Below, one piece after another: positions 37,338-45,857 of a stretch of DNA of 64,000 nucleotides. Position numbers and translations under genes: made by a program. The stretch is taken from NCBI RefSeq assembly GCF_022829685.1, contig NZ_JAKSYE010000125.1, positions 62,001 through 126,000 of the forward strand, written 5' to 3'. This DNA comes from Methylobacterium sp. E-045 (lineage in GTDB: Bacteria > Pseudomonadota > Alphaproteobacteria > Rhizobiales > Beijerinckiaceae). Numbering within the stretch: the stretch's first letter is position 1; every line of letters begins with the position of its first letter. The notes beneath the pieces are model-generated. The model searched no databases. It was not told where the DNA came from and saw only the letters and a program-made list of their open reading frames with translations.

Positions 37338-38093
37338 ATGGCCGTAAAGATGGATCCGATCCACCAGTTCGAGCTCAAGCCGCTCGTATCCTTCGGTCAT
37401 ATCGGCAATCAGGAAATCGCGTTCACCCAGTCGGCGCTGTACATGTTCGCCGCCGTCGGGATCATCGCCTTGATCACGATCGTGGCGACGGCGCAGCGCT
37501 CGGTGGTGCCGGGCCGGATGCAGTCCGTGGCCGAGGTATTCTACGAGTTCATCGGCTCGACCCTGCGCCAGTCGGCCGGGCACGGGTCCGAGCGGTTCAT
37601 GCCGCTGATCTTCTCCCTGTTCATGTTCGTCCTCGTCCTGAACATGTTCGGCATGATCCCCTATGCGTTCGCCGTGACAAGCCACATCATCGTGACCTTC
37701 GCGCTGGCGCTCCTCGTGATCACCACCGTCATCGTCTACGGCTTCATGGCCCACGGCACGAAGTTCCTGAAGGTGTTCGTGCCCTCGGGCGTGCCGGGCT
37801 GGCTGATGCCGATGATCGTGGCCATCGAGATCGTCTCCTTCGTCTCGCGACCGATCAGCCTCGCGGTGCGTCTCTTCGCCAACGTACTCGCCGGCCACAT
37901 CGCCCTCAAGATCTTCGCGGGCTTCGTGCCGGCTCTCCTCGCCGCGGGCGCCTGGGGTGCGATCTCGCCGCTGCCGCTGGCCCTCAGCGTCGCGGTGACG
38001 GCCCTCGAGTTCCTCGTCGCCGGTCTGCAGGCCTACGTCTTCGCGACGCTCGCCTCGATCTATCTCAGCGACGCCCTTCACCCCGGCCACTAG
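37338..38093 (+). CDS. atpB: ATP synthase F0 subunit a
   Basis: Subunit a provides the proton half-channels against the c-ring. The protein has 251 residues with five or six membrane helices. The essential Arg is in the FVSRPISLAVRLFANVLAGH helix, and the C-terminal helix ALEFLVAGLQAYVFATLASIYL is also conserved. The ATG at 37338 is chosen over an earlier start because family proteins begin close to DPIHQFELKPL. It is followed by atpE. Confidence 0.97.
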   Translation: MAVKMDPIHQFELKPLVSFGHIGNQEIAFTQSALYMFAAVGIIALITIVATAQRSVVPGRMQSVAEVFYEFIGSTLRQSAGHGSERFMPLIFSLFMFVLVLNMFGMIPYAFAVTSHIIVTFALALLVITTVIVYGFMAHGTKFLKVFVPSGVPGWLMPMIVAIEIVSFVSRPISLAVRLFANVLAGHIALKIFAGFVPALLAAGAWGAISPLPLALSVAVTALEFLVAGLQAYVFATLASIYLSDALHPGH

Positions 38094-38183
38094 GCCCCGG
38101 CGGTACCCCCTTCCGTCCCCGGTCCGCGGTTGCGGCCGGATTTCTCTCCACGCAACGAACGAACCGACACCAGGAGCAATTTG

Positions 38184-38411
38184 ATGGATCCCTTAGCCGC
38201 TAAGTACATCGGTGCCGGCCTCGCCTGCCTCGGAATGGCGGGCGCCGCCATCGGCCTCGGCAATCTCTTCGGCCAGTTCTACGCCGGTGCCCTTCGCAAC
38301 CCGTCGGCCGCCGACGGCCAGCGCGGCAACCTGCTCCTCGGCTTCGCGCTGACGGAAGCCCTCGGCATCTTCTCGCTGCTCGTCGCCCTGCTTCTCCTGT
38401 TCGCCGTCTAA
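38184..38411 (+). CDS. atpE: ATP synthase F0 subunit c
   Basis: Subunit c forms the rotating proton-binding ring. The protein has 75 residues as two membrane helices joined by a polar loop with RNPSA. The proton-binding carboxylate is the Glu in FALTEALGIFSLL. The Gly/Ala-rich first helix AGLACLGMAGAAIGLG is typical. It lies between atpB and the b' gene, 90 bases after atpB. Confidence 0.98.
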   Translation: MDPLAAKYIGAGLACLGMAGAAIGLGNLFGQFYAGALRNPSAADGQRGNLLLGFALTEALGIFSLLVALLLLFAV

Positions 38412-38516
38412 GACCGACGTCGTTCGTCGATCCGACTGCAGACCCGGACCGGGCGCCCCATTCCCCTGGACGCGCGCCCGGTCCTCATCCACGAATTTCT
38501 TTGAGCGAAGGACGTC

Positions 38517-39080
38517 ATGGCTCAGCCGGCCCATCCGACCGCAACCCATGAAGGCATGGCGGCGACGCCCGCGTCCGAGCATGGCGGCGGCTTCCCCCCC
38601 TTCGAAAGCCATACCTTTCTCTCGCAGCTGATCTGGCTCGCGCTGGCCTTCGGCCTTCTCTATTACCTGATGGACAAGGTGGCTTTGCCCCGCATCCAGG
38701 CGATCCTTCACGACCGCGCCACGCGGCTCTCGTCGGATCTCGACGAGGCGCAGCGCATGAAATCCGAGGCCGAGGCCGCCGGAGCGGCCTACGAGAAGTC
38801 ATTGGCTGACGCTCAGGCCAAGGCCCGTACCATCGCGGCCGAGACCCGCGCCTCCCTCACCGCCGAGGCCGAGGCCCGTCGCAAGACGCTCGAGGCCGAG
38901 CTCAATGACAGGATCGCGGCGTCCGAAGCTACGATCCGTACCCGCACCGCCGAGGCCATGGGCAGCGTTCGCTCCATCGCCGGCGAGACGGCTTCCGCCA
39001 TCGTAGAGCGCCTCACCGGAACGGCTCCCGACCAGGCCAGCCTCGATACTGCCCTGAACCGCGTCGCCATCCCGCACTGA
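38517..39080 (+). CDS. ATP synthase F0 subunit b'
   Basis: The protein has 187 residues: one membrane helix at about 37-57 (FLSQLIWLALAFGLLYYLMDKVALPRI) and a long charged coiled coil rich in Ala/Glu/Arg. Together with the next gene it forms the heterodimeric peripheral stalk found in alphaproteobacteria and phototrophs. The first 30 residues before the helix are longer than in subunit b. Confidence 0.93.
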   Translation: MAQPAHPTATHEGMAATPASEHGGGFPPFESHTFLSQLIWLALAFGLLYYLMDKVALPRIQAILHDRATRLSSDLDEAQRMKSEAEAAGAAYEKSLADAQAKARTIAAETRASLTAEAEARRKTLEAELNDRIAASEATIRTRTAEAMGSVRSIAGETASAIVERLTGTAPDQASLDTALNRVAIPH

Positions 39081-39149
39081 GTGCGCTCGCAGCAGATATG
39101 ACTGTTCTGGCCCCGCCCCGCCGGACGCAAACGAAGTAGGACGACGAGA

Positions 39150-39638
39150 ATGTTGTTGGATGCCGAGTTCTGGGTCGCCGTCGCCTTCGTCCTGTTCATG
39201 GGCGTCGTGTGGAAGGTCGGCGGCTTCGCTCAGATCACCAAGGCCCTCGACACCCGCGGCCGCCGTGTTCGTTCTGAACTCGACGAGGCTCGTCGCTTGC
39301 GTGAGGAGGCTGCCACGGTGTTGGCCGACTACAAGAAGCGCCGCGCTCAGGCTGAGTCCGAAGCCGCAGCGATCGTCGCTGGAGCCCGCGAAGAGGCCAA
39401 GCGTATCGCCGACGAGGGCCATGCCCGTCTGAACGAGTTCATTGCCCGTCGCACCAAGTCGGCCGAGACCAAGATTGCCCAGGCCGAGGTCCAGGCCACC
39501 GCGCAGGTCCGCGCGGCGGCTGCTGATGCGGCCGTGAAGGTGTCCGAGGTGGTGTTGCGCGAGCGTTTGCAGGGCGACGCCGCCCTGTCGCTGGTTCGTT
39601 CCAGCCTCGACGAGGTCAAAGGCCGTCTCCGGGCCTGA
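39150..39638 (+). CDS. atpF: ATP synthase F0 subunit b
   Basis: The protein has 162 residues with a short N-terminal membrane helix (EFWVAVAFVLFMGVVWKVG) followed by a coiled coil (RRVRSELDEARRLREEAATVLADYKKR). It forms the stator stalk with b'. It is the last gene of the F0 operon; a clear terminator follows 27 bases after the stop. The F1 genes are not in the window, as usual for this group. Confidence 0.95.
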   Translation: MLLDAEFWVAVAFVLFMGVVWKVGGFAQITKALDTRGRRVRSELDEARRLREEAATVLADYKKRRAQAESEAAAIVAGAREEAKRIADEGHARLNEFIARRTKSAETKIAQAEVQATAQVRAAAADAAVKVSEVVLRERLQGDAALSLVRSSLDEVKGRLRA

Positions 39639-39664
39639 CGTCTTCCGGAACGATCGTTTCGAGA

Positions 39665-39690
39665 AAGCCGCCCACCGGGCGGCTTTTTTG
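39665..39690 (+). terminator. Intrinsic terminator of the F0 operon
   Basis: AAGCCGCCC pairs with GGGCGGCTT around ACC and is followed by a T run up to 39689. Confidence 0.92.
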
Positions 39691-39787
39691 TTTCCGGACG
39701 TGCCGCATCACACTCGCGGGCCGTACCCCCTGTCGTGGTAAGGCAGCACCCACGTCCTTGCCCACAAGAATAATCCATGGAGATCCG

Positions 39788-40714
39788 ATGCCGCCGATCA
39801 TCTCCATTTCGGGCCTGTCGAAGGTCTACGCTTCCGGCCTCCACGCCCTCAAGGATATCCACCTCGACATCGCCAAGGGCGAGATCTTCGCCCTGCTCGG
39901 TCCCAATGGCGCCGGCAAGACGACATTGATCAGCGTCGTCTGCGGTCTCGTCCGTGCGACCAGCGGAACCGTCACCGTGGACGGCCACGACATTGGAGCG
40001 GATTACCGCGAGGCGCGCAGGGCCATCGGCCTCGTGCCGCAGGAACTCACGACCGATGCCTTCGAGACGGTGTGGGATACGACGAGCTTCAGCCGGGGCC
40101 TGTTCGGCATGAGACCCAACCCTGCTCATATCGAGCGGGTGCTGCGCGACCTGTCCCTTTGGGACAAGAAGGACAGCCGGATCATGACCCTGTCCGGCGG
40201 CATGAAGCGGCGGGTGCTCATCGCCAAGGCGCTCAGCCACGAGCCGCGCATCCTGTTCCTCGACGAGCCCACCGCGGGTGTCGACGTGGCGCTGCGCCAG
40301 GACATGTGGCGGCTGGTGCGGACACTCCGCGATCAGGGCGTCACCATCATCCTCACCACCCACTACATCGACGAGGCCGAAGAGATGGCCGACCGCGTCG
40401 GCGTGATCCGGAAGGGTGAGATCATCCTGGTGGAGGAGAAGGCCGAGCTGATGCGCAAGCTCGGCAAGAAGCAACTGACCCTGCAGTTGCAGAACCCCCT
40501 CTCCGCCCTGCCGAACGAGTTGGCTCCGCATAGCTTGGTCCTGTCGGCGGATGGCCAGGAGCTCGTCTACACCTACGACACCAAGAGTGAGCGCACCGGG
40601 ATCACCACGCTCCTCACCGACCTCGCCGCCGCCGGCATTCCCTTCCGCGATCTCTCCACCAGCCAGAGTTCGCTGGAGGATATCTTCGTCGATCTCGTGA
40701 GGGAGCAGGCATGA
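39788..40714 (+). CDS. ABC exporter ATP-binding protein
   Basis: The protein has 308 residues. Walker A GPNGAGKTT, signature LSGGMKRR, Walker B ILFLDEPTAGVD and the His switch in ILTTHYIDEAEEMADRVG are all intact. The subfamily is that of NatA/DRA-type exporters paired with ABC-2 permeases. The C-terminal 90 residues form the extra domain usual for these. It overlaps the permease gene by four bases (ATGA), so they are translated together. The substrate is unknown. Confidence 0.94.
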   Translation: MPPIISISGLSKVYASGLHALKDIHLDIAKGEIFALLGPNGAGKTTLISVVCGLVRATSGTVTVDGHDIGADYREARRAIGLVPQELTTDAFETVWDTTSFSRGLFGMRPNPAHIERVLRDLSLWDKKDSRIMTLSGGMKRRVLIAKALSHEPRILFLDEPTAGVDVALRQDMWRLVRTLRDQGVTIILTTHYIDEAEEMADRVGVIRKGEIILVEEKAELMRKLGKKQLTLQLQNPLSALPNELAPHSLVLSADGQELVYTYDTKSERTGITTLLTDLAAAGIPFRDLSTSQSSLEDIFVDLVREQA

Positions 40715-41487
40715 ACCCGCTGTCGATGAACTGGCCGGCCGTCGGCGCGATCTATCGCTTCGAGATGGCCCGGTTCTGGCGCACGGGACTGCAGAGCATC
40801 GTCGCTCCGGTCATCGCCACGTCGCTCTACTTCGTGGTCTTTGGCGCGGCGATCGGGGCGCGGGTGGCCTCGGTGGACGGCATCGCCTACGGCGCCTTCA
40901 TCGTTCCGGGGCTGATCATGCTCTCGCTCCTGACACAAAGCATCGCCAACGCCTCGTTCGGCATCTACTTCCCGCGCTTTGCCGGAACGATCTACGAGAT
41001 TTTGTCGGCGCCGGTCTCCCCTTTCGAGATCGTGCTCGGCTATGTCGGCGCGGCCGCCTCGAAATCCATCCTGATCGGGCTGATCATCCTCGCCACCGCC
41101 GCCTTGTTCGTGCCGCTGCGGATCGAGCATCCGCTCTGGATGGTGGCGTTCCTGCTCCTCACGGCGGTGACGTTCAGCCTGTTCGGCTTCCTCATCGGGC
41201 TCTGGGCCGACGGGTTCGAGAAGCTCCAGCTCGTGCCGCTCCTTGTGGTGACGCCCCTCACCTTTCTCGGCGGCAGCTTCTATTCGATCGAGATGCTGCC
41301 GCCATTCTGGCGGGCGGTCAGTCTTGTCAACCCGGTCGTCTACCTCATCAGCGGCTTCCGCTGGAGCTTCTTCGGTACCTCCGACGTACGGGTCGAGATC
41401 AGCCTCGCGATGACGCTGGTCTTCCTCGCCCTCTGCCTCGGCAGCGTGACCTGGATCTTTCGGACCGGCTACCGGCTGAAAAGCTGA
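40711..41487 (+). CDS. ABC-2 type exporter permease
   Basis: The protein has 258 residues with six hydrophobic segments and the ABC-2 family motif region LLVVTPLTFLGGSFYSIEMLPPFWR. FAGTIYEILSAPVSPFEIVLGYV is the other conserved part. It is the membrane partner of the preceding ATP-binding protein. It resembles YadH/NodJ-like permeases for drugs, lipids or polysaccharides; the substrate cannot be chosen. Confidence 0.93.
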   Translation: MNPLSMNWPAVGAIYRFEMARFWRTGLQSIVAPVIATSLYFVVFGAAIGARVASVDGIAYGAFIVPGLIMLSLLTQSIANASFGIYFPRFAGTIYEILSAPVSPFEIVLGYVGAAASKSILIGLIILATAALFVPLRIEHPLWMVAFLLLTAVTFSLFGFLIGLWADGFEKLQLVPLLVVTPLTFLGGSFYSIEMLPPFWRAVSLVNPVVYLISGFRWSFFGTSDVRVEISLAMTLVFLALCLGSVTWIFRTGYRLKS

Positions 41488-41492
41488 TCCTC

Positions 41493-42257
41493 TCAAGGCC
41501 GCCCATCGAGGAAGGCCAGGACGCCCTGCCGGTGCAGCTTGTCGCCCACTGCTGTGCTGTGGTCACGGTTTGGCAGTTCCAGGCTCCTGGCATTGAGCAT
41601 GAGGGCAGCCAGCGCCGGTGCGGAGCCGGCAACCGTGTCGAGGGTGCCCACGGTGACCAGGGTTGGCGCTTCGATCTGCGAGACCTCTTCCCGCGACAGG
41701 GTCTGGCGCGAGCCGCGCATGCAGGCAGCGAGCGCTCTGAGATCGCTCTTCGTCTGCTCGGCAAAGGTGCGGAACGCGGCGGCGGTGAGGTTCGGCGCTT
41801 TCTCGCCGGGAGGCGCTTCCAGGGCCTCGGCGATCCCGTTCGGCAGTCCCTTGCCCTCTACCAGATGCAACCCGAGACCGCCGAGAAGCACCGAACGGAC
41901 CCGCGCCGGCTCGTCGAGGGCGAGATAGGCCGCGATCCGCGCGCCCATGGAATAGCCCATGATGTCGGCGCGGGCGATGCCGAGATGGTCGAGCAGCCGC
42001 CGCGCGTCCTGCGCCATGATGTCGGACCCGTAAGCCTCCGGATCATAGAGCTTCTCGCTCTCGCCGTGCCCGCGATTGTCGAGGGCGACGACCCGGCGCC
42101 CCGCCTCGGACAGGGTCTTCACCCAAAGCGTATTGACCCAGTTCACAGAGTGATTCGAGGCAAAGCCGTGGATCAGCACGATCGGATCGCCGCTGCCGCC
42201 CTTCGCCGGCACGTCGATATAGGCGATGGTGGTTCCGTCGGAATCGAAGGTCTGCAT
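41493..42257 (-). CDS. Alpha/beta-fold hydrolase
   Basis: The protein has 254 residues. The oxyanion-hole region is LIHGFASNHSVNW, the nucleophile Ser lies in MGYSMGARIAAY, and the C-terminal His lies in PNRDHSTAVGDKLH. The typical acid is in VGTLDTVAG. It is convergent with the exporter genes, with only five bases between the stops. It may be an esterase or lactonase; the substrate is unknown. Confidence 0.9.
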   Translation of the reverse strand: MQTFDSDGTTIAYIDVPAKGGSGDPIVLIHGFASNHSVNWVNTLWVKTLSEAGRRVVALDNRGHGESEKLYDPEAYGSDIMAQDARRLLDHLGIARADIMGYSMGARIAAYLALDEPARVRSVLLGGLGLHLVEGKGLPNGIAEALEAPPGEKAPNLTAAAFRTFAEQTKSDLRALAACMRGSRQTLSREEVSQIEAPTLVTVGTLDTVAGSAPALAALMLNARSLELPNRDHSTAVGDKLHRQGVLAFLDGRP

Positions 42258-42517
42258 CGGGCTTGTCTATACCTTTCGAAGAAGGCGCCATCGGTGAATG
42301 GCCGGCTTCCATGGGGCGCCAGACTCGTCCCTGAACGGCACGGAGGCAAGGCGCCAGTATTCGAAGCGGTGACAGGAAAGCGTTTCCCTCGTGCCGCCCG
42401 GGCTTGGCCGGCTCAACCTCCCCTTGCCGCCCGGCGTCTGCGGCGCGATGAACGGTGGGAACGTCACAGCGGCATCCCTCCGGTCGGGCCGATCGATTCT
42501 TGAGATGAGGACGGCCC

Positions 42518-42964
42518 ATGATCCAGATCGTACCCGTCGTCGTCCTCAAGCATGTCGTTCGCGCGTCTCAGCCGGACGTGTTCCGTGCCTGGATCGACCC
42601 TTTGCTCATCATGCGTTGGCTTGCGCCCGGTGCCTCCATCATGGAGCATGTGGAGACCGACCCTCGGGTCGGCGGCGCGTTTCTCTTGCGGCGGCGCGAC
42701 CCGGACGGGGCGTTCCATTCCGTGACCGGACAATACGAGGAGATCAGGCGGGGGCATTCCCTGCATCAGACCTGGACCTATGAGGGGCCGAACCCGCTCC
42801 TGCGTATCGGCGAGACCCTCGTCCATATCGATCTGCTCTCCGTCGGTGACCGAGCCACGGAGATCACGCTGACCCATCGCCGCATCGTCAGCGCGGATGT
42901 CCGGAATGCCTATCGAGAAGATTGGCGGAGCTGCTTTTCGAAGCTCCAGGCTACTCTGACGTGA
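42518..42964 (+). CDS. SRPBCC/AHSA1-type protein
   Basis: The protein has 148 residues with START-like AHSA1 features: VLKHVVRASQPDVFRAWIDP at the N-terminus, a DPRVGGAFLLR turn, GQYEEIRRGHSLHQTWTYEG and a C-terminal helix. Such proteins bind hydrophobic ligands or affect Hsp90 activity. It is divergent from the hydrolase gene and has no linked regulator. The function is not assigned. Confidence 0.82.
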   Translation: MIQIVPVVVLKHVVRASQPDVFRAWIDPLLIMRWLAPGASIMEHVETDPRVGGAFLLRRRDPDGAFHSVTGQYEEIRRGHSLHQTWTYEGPNPLLRIGETLVHIDLLSVGDRATEITLTHRRIVSADVRNAYREDWRSCFSKLQATLT

Positions 42965-43072
42965 CGGCTTTTCGGCGGACGCGACAGGCGTCCGGAAATG
43001 AGGGCGTTCATCCTCCCGCATCCAGCGATAGAGGGACCACGGCCTGCGCCGCAGCCCCCGGGTGATCGTCGC

Positions 43073-44419
43073 TCAGGCGAAGGCGGGCTGACCGCCGGTG
43101 ACGGCGCGCTGCGCCACCGCTTCGTCGTAGAGTTTCTGCTCGGTCTGCTTGTGGGTCAGCGAGAACCGCACGGAGATCGCGCAGAGTGACGAGATCAGCA
43201 CGGCGATACCGAGGATGAACAGGGCGCCAGGCAAGTTGCCGACACCCTTGAGCAGGAAACCCGCGGCCACGGCTCCGACATTGCCGCCCGCGCCGATGAT
43301 GCCGGCAACGCCGCCGAGGGCCTTGCGGTCGATGAACGGCACGAGGGCGTAAGTGGCGCCGCAGGCCATGTGGGTGAACAGGCCGAAGGCGAGCATAGCG
43401 ACGACGGCCAGTACCACCGAGCCGGCATAGGCAAAGGCGAGAAGGCCGATCCCTTCGCCGACCATCAGCGCGAACAGGAGTAGGGTGCGGCCGTCGAGGC
43501 CCTTCGAGCGGGCGACCCGGTCCGAGGCGATACCGCCGAGCGCGCGAGCGAACAGGGCCAGCAAGCCAAAACTGCCCGCGGCCATGCCGGCCTGGGTGAG
43601 GTCGAGGCTGAAGCGCTCGACATAGTAGGTCGCCGCCACGGCATGGATGAAGATCTCGACGCCGAAGCAGGCGCCGTAGGTAATGGCGAGCATCCACACC
43701 CGGTAATTCATCATCGCCTGCTTGAAGACCGCCCAGCCGCCTTTCTTGCCGGAATCCACAGCGACGCCGCGAGCGCGCAACTCCAAGATGTTGCCTTCGG
43801 GCGTATCCTGCGTGAACCGGTAGTAGAGGAAAGCGACGACGAGCATCATCACGCCCGGCACGATCATCGATAGACGCCAGCCCATCGTCTTCTCGACCCC
43901 AAGGCTGACGAGGGCCGCAAGGATCAGCGGCATGACGCTTTGGGTGACGCCGCCGCCGGCATTGCCCCAGCCGCCCACGGTGGCGTTGGCGGTGCCCACC
44001 ACGTTCGGCGCGAACATCACCGATGTATGGAACTGGGTGATGACGAAGCTCGCCCCGATGGCCCCGATGGCGAGGCGGAAGAACAGGAAGCTCTCATAGG
44101 AATTGGCGAAGGCGATGCCGATCACCGGGATCGCACCTAGGATCAGCAGGCCGGTATAGGTCAGACGGGGGCCGAAACGGTCGCACATCGGTCCGATCAG
44201 CAGCCGCACCAGGATGGTGATGCCGACCGCGGCGATGTTGATGTTGTAGACTTGATCATTGGTGAGAAGGAACTCGCCCTTGATCACCGGCATCAGCGGA
44301 GCGACCGCGAACCAAGCGAAGAAGCAGACGAAGAAGGCGAGCCATGTGATGTGGAACGCCCGCATCTGCGGCGTGGCCAGACTGAACAGATCAATGCGGG
44401 TGGCTTTTTGGGATTGCAT
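43073..44419 (-). CDS. narK: Nitrate/nitrite transporter, NarK/NasA type (MFS)
   Basis: The protein has 448 residues and twelve predicted membrane helices. The signature GGWGNAGGGVTQ in the fifth helix and GAGGNVGAVAAGF in the eleventh match the nitrate signatures of the NNP family. The Arg in FRLAIGAIGASF could be a substrate-binding residue. No nitrate or nitrite reductase gene lies nearby, so import for assimilation or nitrite exchange cannot be told apart. Confidence 0.88.
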   Translation of the reverse strand: MQSQKATRIDLFSLATPQMRAFHITWLAFFVCFFAWFAVAPLMPVIKGEFLLTNDQVYNINIAAVGITILVRLLIGPMCDRFGPRLTYTGLLILGAIPVIGIAFANSYESFLFFRLAIGAIGASFVITQFHTSVMFAPNVVGTANATVGGWGNAGGGVTQSVMPLILAALVSLGVEKTMGWRLSMIVPGVMMLVVAFLYYRFTQDTPEGNILELRARGVAVDSGKKGGWAVFKQAMMNYRVWMLAITYGACFGVEIFIHAVAATYYVERFSLDLTQAGMAAGSFGLLALFARALGGIASDRVARSKGLDGRTLLLFALMVGEGIGLLAFAYAGSVVLAVVAMLAFGLFTHMACGATYALVPFIDRKALGGVAGIIGAGGNVGAVAAGFLLKGVGNLPGALFILGIAVLISSLCAISVRFSLTHKQTEQKLYDEAVAQRAVTGGQPAFA

Positions 44420-44840
44420 GCGGAGAGGCTCCAGGCGATCGGATTTCTCCCAGCACTCGGTGCGAGTGGCCCCCTTGTCGCGGGGTGGGGAGAGATTGGT
44501 CGCTCACGCCACAGTGAGCACGAGCCGCCCGTCTTCGAGGGCGTCTCTTGCGGGCGCCGTTGCCCACATGGGGGCGCTAGCATGGCGCGTGCCACGTCGA
44601 ACGATTCTGAAATGTCGCCTCGCCGTCCCGTATTTTCCCTCGGGCGGTACCGTCTCCACCCTCAATTCAAGAGGGATCCGGCCGTGCCGGCGATGCCTCC
44701 TAGATGACCGCCTGCGCAGACGATAATCTGGAGTCTGCGTTCTTTATGGGCATGCCGTCGTTTTATGCAGGCCTAGCCATCGGCGTCGAACGACATCGGA
44801 TGCTTGCCGTGCGCCTGTCGGGCTGGCATCACGCGCCTCA
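44420..44840. other. Intergenic region between narK and the FkbM gene
   Basis: It is divergent and contains no gene. A seven-base inverted repeat CGCAGAC (44715-44721) with GTCTGCG (44733-44739) is followed by a T-rich run. No clear promoter hexamers were recognised. Confidence 0.5.
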
Positions 44841-45689
44841 ATGACTGACACGCAAACTTCCGCCATCCGGCCTTTCGGCACCTATGCGCCCAAGGGGCTC
44901 GTGGCGCGCATCACCGATCGCACGGTGACGCTCTCCGGCAAGAGTTGGGCAGGGCGGCGCATTGGATTCTTCCTGCGCAGGCTGGCCATCACGATGCTGC
45001 ATGGACAGCCCCTCGATGTAGAGCGGTTCGGTGCGCGCATGCGGCTGCATCCCTACAACAACAATTGCGAGAAGAAGGTGCTGTTCACCCCGCAATTCTT
45101 CGATCCCGAAGAACGTGCGCTGTTGGCCGCACGGCTGGAGCCGGGCTGCACCTTCCTCGACATCGGCGCCAACATCGGTGCCTACGCCCTGTTCGTGGCC
45201 GCTTTTGCCGGTCCGCGCTCCCGCATCCTCGCCGTCGAGCCGCAGCCCGACGTGTTCGACCGGCTGACTTACAACATTGCCCAGAACCCGTTCGGTACGG
45301 TGAAGGCGGTGGCCTGCGCGGTGGCCGACAAGGCCGGCGAACTGACGCTGTTTGTGGACCCGCGCAACCGTGGCGAATCGAGCCTGAAGATCGTCGGCAC
45401 GAACGAGGGCGCGCAGATCCGTGTGCCGGCGGTCACTCTGCTGGGTCTCGCCCAGGGCGAGGGCATTACCCGGATCGACGCGATCAAGCTCGATGTGGAG
45501 GGCGCCGAGGATCTGATCCTGGAGCCGTTCTTCCGCGAGGCGCCGGTCTCCCTGCATCCTCGCCTTCTCATCATCGAGGATGGCACGGCGCAGTGGCAGA
45601 TCGACCTCGTCGGCCTGCTCAAGGCCCGCGGCTACCGTCAGACAGCCCGCACTCGGCTGAACCTGATCTTCGAGCGAACGGCCGGCTGA
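44841..45689 (+). CDS. FkbM-family methyltransferase
   Basis: The protein has 282 residues. The AdoMet motif FLDIGANIGAYALFVA lies at about 108-123, followed by ILAVEPQPDVFDRL. IDAIKLDVEGAED is the FkbM motif near residue 215. Members methylate sugar or small-molecule hydroxyl groups. It has no clear operon neighbours, so the substrate is open. The start is the ATG at 44841. Confidence 0.88.
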   Translation: MTDTQTSAIRPFGTYAPKGLVARITDRTVTLSGKSWAGRRIGFFLRRLAITMLHGQPLDVERFGARMRLHPYNNNCEKKVLFTPQFFDPEERALLAARLEPGCTFLDIGANIGAYALFVAAFAGPRSRILAVEPQPDVFDRLTYNIAQNPFGTVKAVACAVADKAGELTLFVDPRNRGESSLKIVGTNEGAQIRVPAVTLLGLAQGEGITRIDAIKLDVEGAEDLILEPFFREAPVSLHPRLLIIEDGTAQWQIDLVGLLKARGYRQTARTRLNLIFERTAG

Positions 45690-45815
45690 GCACGTCCGGC
45701 CGTTTCATCGAACCACTTCTCAGCATCAGGTCGAGATGGAATAGGCGAAAGCGCCATCTCCGCCGCTGAGATGTTTAGGTTTCGGCTCCGCGTCCGCGCC
45801 GCGGCAGTCGGACGG

Positions 45816-45842
45816 AAAAAGGGCCCCCTAAGCAGGGAGCCC
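45816..45842 (-). terminator. Intrinsic terminator of the carboxylase gene
   Basis: On the minus strand GGGCTCCC pairs with GGGGGCCC around TGCTTA (one wobble) and is followed by TTTTT. It lies 16 bases after the stop. Confidence 0.82.
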
Positions 45843-45857
45843 CGATGATGCCATCCC

